64,000 nucleotides of DNA from Lepas anatifera. Taxonomy: Eukaryota; Arthropoda; Thecostraca; Lepadidae. The notes under the pieces were generated by a model. It did no database searches and was not told the DNA's origin. It was given only the letters and a program-made list of their open reading frames with translations. Numbering within the stretch: the stretch's first letter is position 1; every line of letters starts with the position of its first letter. Positions 23,201-35,801 of the stretch are shown one piece after another. A program made the position numbers and the translations under genes. Location of the stretch: NCBI GenBank assembly GCA_034440635.1, contig JAOTON010000316.1:248001-312000 (forward strand). The letters are read 5' to 3'.

Positions 23201-26200
23201 GGAGCCATAGTGGTTACCCTTTTTCATAGTCCAGGGCGAACCCATTGCCGTTATTACAAAATGGTTTTAATGAACCTACATAGATATGTTTTCAAATATT
23301 TTGCGCGGTTTTTCGTTTGCTTTTTACAAAGGTCCGTTCTGCGTCACCATATTTCGTCTGGATCGTATCATATTTCGTCTGGATTGTGTCATATTTCGTC
23401 CGGATCGAACCACATTTATTCTGGGTCGAACCATAATTCGTCTGGGTCGAACCATATTTCGTCTGGATCGAGCCATATTTCGTCTGGGTCGGGCCATATT
23501 TCGTCTGGATCGAGCCACGTTTCGTCTGGATCGAGCCATAGTTATTCTTGCTCGTTTCCGACGTTGATGGATAGAGCGTTTAGTTTAAGTATGTTTCCGA
23601 AATGGACTAGTCATGCAGCAGGGGTAATTATATCTGGACCGGGGCGGACTCACTAGCGGCACTGGGGGTCGCTTATCCCCGTCTCAGTATTGTCGATGTG
23701 AATTACTATGGGTCTTTCATGCCAGGTGTCGGTCTTGGCGATGTGGGTCTCTTTGGGTCGCTCACTCCCGTGTGGGTATTGGCGGCGTGCGTCACTGTGG
23801 GTCGCTCACGCCTCCGTGCTTGTGGTGTGCGGTGCTTGTGGTGTGCTGCGGCTCTTCGGTTCGTCAGCTGCAGCTGGGTGAGCACAAGGGCTCGTTAGCG
23901 ACGCTCCACCATGGCTGTGACGGCTCTGGGCGCTGACTGACCAGTACGGCGTGAGACCGAGCCTGACGAAGGTGGAAAATGGCATGAACCGGCACCCAAG
24001 CTGGTCATAGGCTGGGCGGCCCATGGTTAAACCACACAGGGCAGGACTGGAACTGAAGTGGTGGGAAATTAACGGGTTTCGGACGGGGCGGGCCTTGGTT
24101 AGAGTACTTTCTATATCTCGCTCATCAGAAAACAGTAGATATGATCCTAGAATCCATCATCCAGCTCATTTTTCAAAGAATGGACGTGCAACGCTTGGAT
24201 TTGGTATCTCTCCTTATTTTTTAAGAAGTGAATCCAAAACCAGCTTTGAAATGGTTGAATGTAGCGTTTATTGCAACCTGAATCAGACAAACCATGGTTT
24301 TCGGACAAGCTGGTGTAGAGTATTGGGCTAATTTAAACACTTACACATGGACTGGGTCCGGGATAGGGTGGAGAGTTCACGCGCTGGGGCTGGGGCGGGA
24401 CGCTGTCAGATGAGCCCATGGTACACTCTGCCGGGCACGCTGCAGAACACCTCTCTCTCCCTCCTCCCCCACAACACGTGGCCTGGAGGCGTCTGCGGCC
24501 CTCTCAGTTACCATTAGCAGCTGCATACACCAATTACCCAATTTAAAAACGCGATGTCGGTGCAGGCAGCAGGGGCCCTGCATCTGCTTGTTCTGCTAGT
24601 GTGTCGCGTCGGTGGTGGGGTATTAGTATGCTTGTTCCACCAAAGGGCTATTTTCCTCCTCACAACGCTCGTCTCCGACTAGCCCCTTATGTATTTGTGT
24701 TCTAATTAGCTGCTAAATCCGCAGAAGGATTTAATGCGGATGCCTAGACGTAAAGAGGCCCAGGTCTTTGGTGTTGCTGTAGCATCCGCGCATTACAGCT
24801 TCCCTGGAATCTCTGTCCCCTCGTTTTATCGCCTCGTGCTGTAGCACCTGTTGATGTCGACGTCTAAAAGCTGACAAGGGCTGCGAAAAGTAATTTTTGA
24901 TGGGGGGAGGGCAAACCTGAAAAACTCTGTCGCATGTTTGAGGCTCTCAACCTGCCCCATGTTCAATGTTGACTGAAAATTAGGCTCACTCTATGCTTAA
25001 TTTAGCAAAATGTGCTGTAAGAATTTATATTGACAGTAAAAAAGGGCGAGGGCGAATGGGAGAGCAGGCGGCTAGGGCGAAAAGGCACAGGAGGTGGCCC
25101 GCCGGCGCCCGTTGACCAGTTCGTGTGCGGAGCAATCCTGGGAGTAGGAGCGCCCAGGCGGTGGAGTGGCCACCGAATGGCCACATGTGCTCGCCAAGAG
25201 GACTGGGATGCTCAAGAAATGTGTGGGAGGCCAGTAGGCAGGATCTCTGCGTAAGTATCTGAATCCGAGTCATTAAGGCCGCGCAGTGGGTTGTCCTGCG
25301 TCCGTTAGTTAGTTCATAACCCACAGGTTATAGCACAACACAAGGTGCTTACGGAAAGTGCCGGTACGCCTTGGTGTGTTACGAAAAGTTGACTGAACTC
25401 TTGTAGTTGATAGTGCTGGATCAAGCTGTCATAAGTTTGCAGGTCGGCCTAACCCATGCAATGGTCAAATTTATTTGTTCAGTGCAAGCTTGGTTTGTTT
25501 CAAGAAATACCAGCCACCAGCTGCAGCCCTTTGTGTTTGGATTGGATTGGGTTCGTACTTTCCTAGGGTAATTTCTGGCCTGCTCTTAGCATATTATACA
25601 AGAACTGGTGCCAAGCGCATTTTTGGTATGTGACCTTGATGCAAGATACCTTTACACCTTGATGTACCTGTTCTTCCTTCTTTCACTCGCTGCCGTGATA
25701 ACAAATTACCGGCAAAATCTACTTGTTTTTGGAGGGGAGGGTAAATTGGCATGCTTGCCCCATGGCTGCGAGTGAAATGCACACTGCCTTCTGCCCCCCC
25801 GCTTCTGCCGCCACTGAGATCTGAGCTACGACCCAGCGTACCATTCCATGAGGTGTGAAAATCAGCGGTATACACAAGGAGGGGGCGTAGAGCCCTTTGG
25901 CGCTTAAGTAAAGGTATCTTGCTTTGGCGCAGCAGGCACCTTCAAGTTGCCAGGTCATTCCCCTGACTCTGGAGAAGGTCTCCTGTGACATCATTGGCAC
26001 TGATGCATGGCGATTACGTTCCACCCCATTTCAAGCGATCTCTGCAATTGGACTGCAGCCAATGCGTAATGGAAAATGTTGTATTTTGTTGAAACGGTAT
26101 CGTAGGTTATAGGGGTAGAGCCGAAATTATTAAATATAAATAATAGCGAAGCATAGAAGAGCGCTAGTGTATGCATGATGTAGAAAAATACGGAAAGAGA

Positions 26201-29200
26201 AGGCCGGTTTTGATCCAGCTGGTCACTCCAACCCCTAAGCGATTTTGTCATGGTGCTTGTATCGGGGACCGCCTCCCCTGAGATGACATGCCTCCCCGCT
26301 CTGAAGCGCTTCGGGGACCGCCTCCCCCTGAGATGACATGCCTTCTCGCTCTGAAGTGCATCGGGGACCGCCTCCCCTGAGATGGCATGCCTTCCCACTC
26401 TGAAGTGCTGTGCATACCTCTCGCCGCTCGGGACTTCTGCTTGCTGAGACACGTGTGCTATGTTCCAGTTTTAGCTGACCCACAAATCCGGTGTGAGCTG
26501 GTTCCAGCGATCGTAGCAGCATTACTCGAGTTTGTGAGGTTGGTGATGAATTCTACAATGCCATGTCGCTCAGCCCAAACAAGCAATCAAATTATAATGG
26601 TCAACCGGCCAGCTTTAGATGTACGACAGGTCATTTACCACATTTCAAACCTGGTGGGTCAGGTGCGTGCATTTGGTAGAGCTATCACGCCTCTGTGACA
26701 CTTCTGGAAGCTCTTTCAGGGCCTTCACAGGGCCAGAAACCTTGGTGTTCCAGCTTTTAGAGGGAGACAGCACTAAATGTAAAATGCCTGCCGCACCAGC
26801 TCTCTGAGGCGCGAGTCTCCGGTCTCTTCCGGGCCATTTCACAAAGGGTAGATTTTGTTCCTTCGACTCCATGGAGAAGCGTGCTATTGCGCTTAGGGCC
26901 TGTCTTCATTTTCCCGTAAAATAATTCTAGCTTTGCCACGCAGTCGGAATATTTGATCAGGTGCAAGCATGAACCATGGTTGGGCTTAGTGCGCTATAAA
27001 TTTGTATTATATTATTTCTTTGGTGGTCTTCCATAGCAGCGCAATATCATCCCAAGGGTATGCCGGTAGTATACATACTATATAGCATACACAGCGTATA
27101 CTACTACACTAGCATATATGCTAGTGTTTCGTAACGCCTTCCAGTGCTTGTTTAGTGGAATATCTAATTCGCAGTTAATTCCGATAATCATAATGGGAGT
27201 TCCATACGGGGAATGGTGGTGTGCTAGTTTGTAGCGTGTTCATTCATTCCCGGCGGCGGCCTGCAGCGCCTCTGCTGGCAGAACGTGTATGGGTCGCGTG
27301 CCGGGCGGCCGGCCCGTATTACGGCGCCGTTGAATCAGATGGCCTGACAAGGCCTCTGGTCCCCTGGTCGGTGGCACATTCCAGCAGCATGCCCTTATAT
27401 GGGGCGGGCGTGCGTCCGGCCCGGCCGGGAGGGGCCACTGCTATCGGCCCAAACATCGGGCTGGCGGCACGCTTCACACTGAACCTCAGGCACCGTCAGG
27501 GGCGTAGCCAAGGGGAGGTGGCAGGGACAGCCACCCCCATCCCTGAGGACCCGAAGGGCCTCCCCGAGGACACGGGCCGCGGAAGCGCGGCCCACCTGCA
27601 CTATGCTCTGTGGCCAAATTTGACATTTCATACCAGACAGGGCACTCTTAAGCCCTTTTCAGCACCCTATTCTATAACAAGCAGGGCCCTTTTTACCCAT
27701 CAGGGCCCTTTTGGCGCTGTCGGAGGGGCCCTTTTCGGGGTGCCCCCCTGAGCGAAATCCTGGCTACGCCCCTGGGCACCATCACGCCCGTGAGCTATTG
27801 AATGTGCTGCCGGAGCCACCAGACCAGTGGGGATTTAAAAAATCCTCGAAGGTGTGTCCGAGTGAAACAGTTGACCCTTGCCGGCGGGACTCCGATTGAA
27901 ATGTTGCCATGTTAAACATGAACCTTGGCATTATAAATGTAACGTGGTGATTGTCGGAGGCATATTGTACATAGTTTTTCTAGGACAGGAGTCACAAAGA
28001 CAGAATTTAAACTAGATAAGAACGATCTGCGACATATTTGGTCGTGCATCGGATGCTCTCACATCCCCTTCACTTTACCTGCACAAGACCCAGAGGTGCC
28101 ATATGAACAGCATCACAATTCGGGTGCTAGCCCGGCGTTATAATGATGAATAATGTCGCCGATTATTTGGACAATTGGCGTTTGAGAAGATGGCGGCTTC
28201 GTGGGACTCCGTGACCTTGGAGAAATGGCAGCGCCAGCACCTGGAATGCTGCCCGCACTGCCAACAGGAGGCTATGGCTGCAACCCGGCCGGTCGCCTCC
28301 TCCAGACAACGGCTAAACACTTTGTAAACGTCTAGTGATAGTGCGGCGCGGGCTGGGTTGTTTACAGCGTCGGTATTCAACCGGTGGTCGTTTCTGGTGA
28401 GCAGACATCAACCGGCACCATGGAAGACGGTTGATCCCATCTGAATTAGAACTGAGCAAAAGCGTAGTAGAGCATGCGGAGAAATTGCTGAGTTCTTCCT
28501 AAAGCTCTCCATTTGGAGATAAAAAAGACGTTTGTTGACCATGGCTTGACTTCCGTTCCGCCTCGCTTCACAAGCCGTCGAGGCTTCCAATAAAAAGAAG
28601 GCAGTAAATGAAGGCGGGCCGCAGCGAATCCGGAGGCGTGTCCGATATCAGCTATGGAGACGCCAATTTATTTACAAACGGCGGCTGCTGTGACAGACGA
28701 TAATGAACTCAGTCTTTTGGGTATGCTTTGCAAAGCTGACCAAATCCTCAGAGGCGCCACATCGCCTTACGGTAAATGCAAGTCGTGTATTGGTCATTCG
28801 TGCACCAATCGACATACTCATCATCGGACAGCGAGATCAGTTTTAGCTCTGCACTGTTGTGGACCGCCTGAGCGACAGGCGGGACACTGATGAATCACCC
28901 GGCATTCATCGTGGCGTCATTGCGTCATTTAACTGTATCTGCTTCTTTGTTATGCTGTCAGATAAAGTGCAAAGCTAATAAACAGGTCCGTAGTATGACA
29001 CCGTGGGACATCAACTTCTCCTGGCCAAAGCAGTGGCACGTCCTTGCCGGCAAAATGAATTGAGCCGTGCATATATTATGTGTGAGGGTCATGGACGGAT
29101 CCAGGGGGCAAGTAGGGCACTGCTCACCCTGCCTGATCGACCCTCGATTCCCCCAGAAATGGTCACGGTGCCCCATTGAAAGCTCAATGGCGCACCACCG

Positions 29201-32200
29201 ATCCCCTGAAATATCACTTCCTCCAGGATGCGATTATCGGCGGCCCTCACGATAGGATCTAGTGCCCGCTGATGGGCTTTGCTGTACGGAGTGGTGCCCT
29301 CTGGTCCTCTGCCCCCCTCACTCTGATCGGCAATCCTGGATCCGCTTATGATGATTATATATTGTCGGCTGCGCTCTCGAACTTAAATATTGATAGATAA
29401 TGTGTAAATGTGAGGGTACCTGGTTACTGTGACATATTTTAGCCGATTGCGGCCCTCCATAGCCTGGCACACTGCCAAGTACTGAACGAATGCTGCGTTC
29501 GCGCTCCAGCTCGCGGCGCGCTTGCTTTTCATATGCCTCCCGTTTCAAAAGCACGTGCCGTTTTCTGTTGTCCCACTTCCGCCTCTGTTCCACCCTCACC
29601 GTGAGCGTGCCCGCCTGTGGGGTGTTGGCCTGCCTTGCAGACCCGCTCCGCTGTCCGGGTTGGATTGGCTCACCACACTCCCGCGGTGGCGCGGGAGGAG
29701 GTGCTCCTGCTCCCCTCTGACTCAGCTCCAGCCCTGTGGGTGCGCCGGCGGCGGATCACCGCCCCTGCCAGTTCTTGCAGACCAGATGTAACAGCCGGGA
29801 GAGCTGCCGCTTTGAAGATAAAACAGCCTGATTAGATTTAATGCATGCATAGTTAAGAGGCATGCATAGATGCAAAAGCCATGTCAGTTGGTAAAATTTA
29901 TGTCGTGACATTCGTTGCCAGATAGTAAGGGATTCCTGCATGGTTTGAAATCGGGACAAAGCGCCCCTTATTTGAACTTTAACCCGCGCCCCAACGGGGT
30001 CCGGCGCCACCTTCCCCACCGGGGCCATCGATGCCCCTCTAACTCCGAAAATATGGGCGTTAGCGCAAATCTGAAAGTGCACTAGAAAGCTCGCGTGAAT
30101 TCAGTAAGAAATTACTTCGCATGTTTTAGTGCTCAGGTCAATGGTTTGACCTCAGAGGTCAAATTAGGTTAAGATCGGCTATTTTCACTCAAATATGCAA
30201 TGATTAAGCAAACTGGTCATAACTCTTATGTCATTAGAGCTATTGAGGCCTGGTAAAGTTCATTTGATAGGAAATTGCCAGTACTTTTTCCGTTATGTGG
30301 AACGTAAAGACCTCCCGCCAGTGGTTTGACCTCCAGAGGTCACCTCGTGACCTAATATGACCTGAGGTCACGAAAGGTCACAAAGTAACTTTGCCGTATA
30401 TCAAATGAAAGCCAGTGACAAGACAAACACGATGGTGTTTGTTTTAGCGCTCTAGCTTAATTAGGGCAAAAGTTATTGTCAAAATACTGTTTTTGACCCT
30501 GGTGACCTTGGATGACCTTGGAAAAGTCTAAGGGTAAATATGACCCCTGGGATCCGTGAAAGGTGTCCAAAAACGCTGTTCTGAGCAGTCTGAGTATTTG
30601 CAATATTTTTGTGGCTTTTATATCATGAAACAGCTTTTCCCATGCTTTTCCAATGGGAGAGGTCGCCTCGTGACCTGACCTGCACGAAATCGAAAAATCC
30701 CGGATATACACCTTGTAGACCCTGGAGGGGTCATAAAGTGTAGGAAGTTTCAAATCGATCGACTTTGAAATGTAGCTCTTACAGAGCTCTAAAGTTGAAG
30801 TGAGGTGACCTTGGTTGACCTCGTCTGTGACCTGACCTTGGGTGACCCGGTAAAAATTTCAGGATGATGGGAAAATGATGAGTGAGAGGTAGAGCCCTCA
30901 ACTGCGGTGCTGGCCTCGTCGTTTTTCTGTTATCCGAAAACCTTAGAGGGGCCATCGATGGCCCCCTGGGCAGGTTAAAGCGCGAGGAAATTTAGTAAAG
31001 CACACTGTTGCACAGAATAAGTCTCTTATTTTGGGGTATGAGTGCCTCAGTGAAGTTCGATCCCCGCTTGGCTCACTGCATAAGTGTAACCTGATCCCCA
31101 ACACTCTTCTCTAGAAGTGTGGAGTTCTGTACGCCGTATAGACTTGGCAGTCAGTGCGTCGTTGAAGCCACAACAGTAACAGCCTACTGCGAAACTCCCC
31201 TGTGAGGAGATGACTGGATCTGCCCCTGACACCGCATTCTGCACCTGTTGGGCACTGAGGTCTGGCAGATGGCCAGAGGTCGGCCATCAGTGCTCGGTGC
31301 CGGTGGTCTGACCAGCAGGCTGCCATACTGTTCACCTTTTTTGGAGTTCAGGTCACGCGTGACAGGCCCGGCCGGGACGGTCGCTGCGTGGCCTGCTCCG
31401 GATCAGTCCCGGTCCTCCGTGGGACGCGGCGGGCAGTTTGTATGCATGTCTCGAATATCAACACTGGCACCGTCACGTTTCGTGCCCCTTTAGATGAGCG
31501 GCAGTTCAGACAGTCAGAGAACAACCGCCGATTGGTGGTCTGGAAAGGCGTGGAAGACGCCGGGTCTCGACAGTTTTCAAAAGTGTGCCGTTACTGAGAC
31601 CACCCCGGAATGGACCGCCGCGACTATAAGCCTCTCTCTCCGCTCTCCTCCCTTCTTTCCTTATTTCCCTTCCACTTTGCTTCCTGGTTCTGTTGTTCCC
31701 TTCCTCGTTTTTTCTTTGTCGTGATAGGTATGACAAATTGTGTCTGAAGTTATTTTGACATTTGAAATATTTTCACCAAAAACCCAACAATACTTTGGAG
31801 CAGAAAATATGTTTTGTGAAGCTGATGAAAAAGGAAATGGCTAAGACATTGAACAGATACTATGGCAATTCATGTACTAGCTCTTCTCAATTTTCCTCTA
31901 AAAATGTTCCGTAAAAGTTGTTGACCATCCTATTCAACACATGCTCGGGCTGCTCCTATGATATTTTATTTTCCTCCTCTAGGAATTTAACTTTAACGTA
32001 GTTTTAAAGTTGTATTTTTCCATTATGAAAGCTGCTTTGCTTAAGAATGGTTGAACATCCTGAACTTTGATTGTCACAGAAATTTACAGACATTTACTGC
32101 CGCTGCTGATCTACATTCCACTTTTTTTGCAGGAGCATATATTTCTTTTATTCCGGCGGGGGGAGGTCTGCGGAGGGCCCCCTCGTTGTCACTCTGTGCC

Positions 32201-34084
32201 AACGCACCGTCTGACTCCAGCACGATTAGTCTCCATTTCGGGATGATCCTTTGAGATAATGAAAAGGAGCTGGAAGTGGTGCATCGTCGCGTGCCTCATT
32301 AAAGATTTTATCGCCGTAACTGTAACTAAATTACTTAATTGTGGTTCCGAACTTACGTGGTTCCTTTTAGAAACGGTGGATGTATCGTCTAAAAGGAATC
32401 ACGGTCAGTCTCACCAGTTCACGACACGCTTGACTCTGCGAAGTTACCTGGGCTGGGAGGCTTACTGAAGCGTGTAACGATAATTACTTTGACTGGCATT
32501 CATGCTGCCTGAAGGCTGTTCCACATCAAACGCTGAACACCGTGTATCTTATTTGGCTGAAGTGTTTCAAACAGGACTTTGGCTAATATAAAATGTCCGG
32601 AACAGGAGTCTTAGCACTAGTGCGCGAATCGCTGTGTGTGTTCGGGGAAGTGCTTTTGTATTTCTTAGCTTGAGGAAATTGTGCTGATTGTAGGAAGGTT
32701 TTATGATTTTACTTAGAATGTCACGCATTTGATATGTATACAGAAAATGTATCTCAATTTGATGTTCTGCTGGTACGTTTTCCTAGATGGATCACAGTCA
32801 CTCATTTTATGGCTTCGCCTGGCAGTTTTCGACATATCTTGGAAAACATTTTGACTGCTGAGTTTTCCTGTCTTAAAGCCATTGAATATTATATGTGTCA
32901 TCAAAACTATAATTCCCAAGGTGGAAACTGGATGTCAACGCCTGGAAAATATATTAGGAAAAATTAGTTTTCCGGTTGTTTCTTATTACTGTAAAATGAC
33001 GTGCCAGAGATTTGTGGCGCACATTCATCAGCCCCATCACACCGTGACCGTGCATGGTGTAGCGCATGCTTCACAGCTGCTGCTCTGTCTTCAGCAGTAA
33101 GGTCCGGGCTCTCGCAGTTCGTGAGCGGCCCGCTCCGTTGCGCCGTGCAGGCAGTAGTTTCCGATGCTGGCCGCCCGGGTCTCACTGCTTGTAAATCATA
33201 GTCTGACGGGAAGGGGGAGGGGAGGGGTGCGAACTCGCGGCTGGGAAAGCCATGGTGGCAGACCAGCGTCTGCACTGCACGACTGGCACGGGTACCCCTA
33301 ACGACCCATGAGTCTCCGTAGCCGTGAGAACCCCAACCATTCATGATAGATTCTAGATGCATGTGATCACGACAACACTTTAAAAGCTACCTCAGTAGTG
33401 TGGAAGTGTGAGTTATAGTATTGTACATGAATACTGTGCGCGAAAGTCTTACGTCTTCCTGAGTTTTGGATATTGTGTTTTTTTCGCTCGCGTTCACTCA
33501 TCGCGCGCTTCCAGGCGTTTTATTGTTATCAAAGTGATCGGCCTCATCAGTGCTTCTGTCACGTCTCAGCCTGAAGGGTTGGCTTCGGAGCCTTAGAAGC
33601 ACGACTGTTATAACCGGATTGGACAGTGTTTGATTTTGGAGCGATGGACCCGAGGAGCAGGAAGTGAGCCGGCCTTGTTCGATTCCAGACTCGACCCACA
33701 TCGTGGACTGCCAGCTGAAGCTGATCCTGGGTCTGATATGGACGCTGATTCTCCACTACAGCATCTCAATGCCCATGTGGGACGGCGACGACGCCGTCCC
33801 CGGCGAGAAGACCCCCACGCCCAAGCAGAGGTCAGTGTCGTACCCCGCACTGCGTTCATCAAACAGGCCTCAAACGGCATCAGTTGACCAGAGCCGATCT
33901 GACTGCAAATGATATATGTATGTATACAGTGGCGGATCCAGGACTTTATTAAGGGGAGGGTGACTAGGGGACCAAGCCTCTCCCATTGAAGCCTCGGAAC
34001 AGTCTCTGGCTATGCAATCACTATACGCATTCTAATATTTCGGAGGGGCGTGGGGCTTGAGCTCCTTAGCCACCTTGTATCTAC

Positions 34085-34145
<61 letters not shown>

Positions 34146-35750
34146 GTTCCAATCTTAAACATGGCTATTGGTCTTTCATAAACTCTCCGGAAGATGATCA
34201 GGTGATATTTACGTGATAAGTCAACCGTGTTTCTGAAAAAGCGATGGGATTGGTTCATTTTCAAATAGCGACGTTAATGAGTGGTCAAATAACGTGAAAT
34301 ACCAACGTGTTTCTGAACTCCATTATTGTTCATGTTAATTATTCCAAATAAATTAAAATTGATGTTTATTTCGCTTAGCTTGCAGCCTGCAAAAACGCAA
34401 GCTAAAATTGTGTTGTTTCCGCTGACCTTGCGCTGACCCTGCCCCGCAGGCTGATGAACTGGATCGGCTCCAAGATGCCCGACCTGCCGGTGCGCAACTT
34501 CACCAGCGACTGGCAAGACGGCAAGGCCATCGGCGCCCTGGTCGACGGCGTCGCCCCAGGTCAGTCGGAGTCACTGCTGGGTCAGCCCTGGCCCCAGGTC
34601 AGTCGGGGTCACGGCTGGGTTAGTCGGAGTCACTGCTGGGTCAGCTTGGGTCACTGCTTTGTTAGCCCTGGTCGACGGCGTCATCCCAGGTTTATCAGTC
34701 TACGCGGGAAACAGTTTTGAGTATTTCCCCACTTTCAGTTCCGGTATTTTATCTTTAAATTTGACTTATTTGTCCCTGGCCATGTTTGTTATGGTCTCCT
34801 CACGTTTAGGAAAATCAGCGGCAAAAATCAACGCATTTTAATAGATTCTGTCAGTTCTGTTCATCGTTTTAGAGGCAGCTGAGTGCAGGTTCAGTCGTTG
34901 CTTGAACCCGGAGGTCCATATACCAGTCGATGCTCGGATCCGTCAGACCACAGTGCCGTCCCAGCGCTGATCAGTCAGGCCTGACCCGTGTTGGGGGCAT
35001 TTATCGTGGGCCAGATCGGAACGGAGGGTGACTGGCTCACCGTCCGAGCGATTTCACCCGATCGCTCGACTCGGATGGCTGGCTGACGGCCCGAGAGATT
35101 TCTGTCGATCGTCGCTCGGCTGACGTGAGCAGCGGACGATGCTTCCCACCGAGCCATTTCAGCCATCACGGAAAAATTGCGCCGTGGATGATTCATGCTC
35201 GAGTGTTTATGGAAGGAAAGTTTGGTGGAGCCATGGCATGTATTCGCAAGCACTGTGGTGGAATTGCCTTTTCCGGTGTTGCTCCAAAACCCGCAGTGTT
35301 TGCCCTGATGGAAACATGTTTGCATGTCCAAAACGGACCCAGTTGTCCTGATGCAGTGACCGTCAGCGTTAAAAGGTTACAAAATCACGTATTAGCTCAC
35401 AGACAAATATGGAATGGCTTAAATTTGTTGCCGCCTATTTGCAAAAAATGACGTACTCTGGCTGTGGCGCACCATGTTATAGGCTCGCAATGCTATGGTC
35501 GATTTAACGTCGGCCATCGAGGTCTTCCAGGCCTCCAACTAGGCTTGAAACGGTGGCCATCCGAGCGTAGCCAGGCGGCCACCTCCTGACGCGGGAGCCA
35601 TGATGCGCCTGCTCCGGCTCCGCTGCTCCGGAGAGGTGACGTCACAGATGTGGACCTGTCGCTCGGACGCACACGGACCGAATGTCTTTGTGATCGGACA
35701 TATTTGGTTTATATATCTGTTTCGGCATGACTCATCTGAGTGAGAGAGCG

Positions 35751-35801
<51 letters not shown>

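Larger units (their letters stand above)
8270..33688 (+). other. Filamin intron 1 (25.4 kb)
   Basis: GT-AG intron with phase 1 ends, between the two halves of CH1. It contains the mobile elements and arrays listed separately and no recognisable nested protein gene. The subregions 8270-11098, 17742-18780, 20220-21377, 22227-23347, 23545-26261, 26410-27488, 27783-29089, 29351-29982 and 30979-33688 hold nothing I can name beyond short chance frames and the small motifs listed. Confidence 0.9.
33831..34449 (+). other. Filamin intron 2
   Basis: Holds a 163-bp MITE (33927-34089) and a TA microsatellite; the rest is plain intron. Confidence 0.85.

Noticed and set aside
22678..23208. 176-codon minus frame (start [12 protein letters not shown])
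   Set aside because: Has an ATG and moderate length but no recognisable domain; a transposon-derived or chance frame cannot be separated by eye.
23345..23545. CRISPR-like regular repeat
   Set aside because: Direct 18-bp units without spacers in a eukaryotic intron; a minisatellite.
29460..29599. Minus-strand charged helical peptide ([20 protein letters not shown]...)
   Set aside because: Looks like it could be an exon of an antisense nested gene, but no convincing splice sites and no partner exon were found. A protein search would decide.
35125..35451. 108-codon plus frame in intron 3
   Set aside because: No known similarity and poor codon bias compared with the flanking filamin exons.
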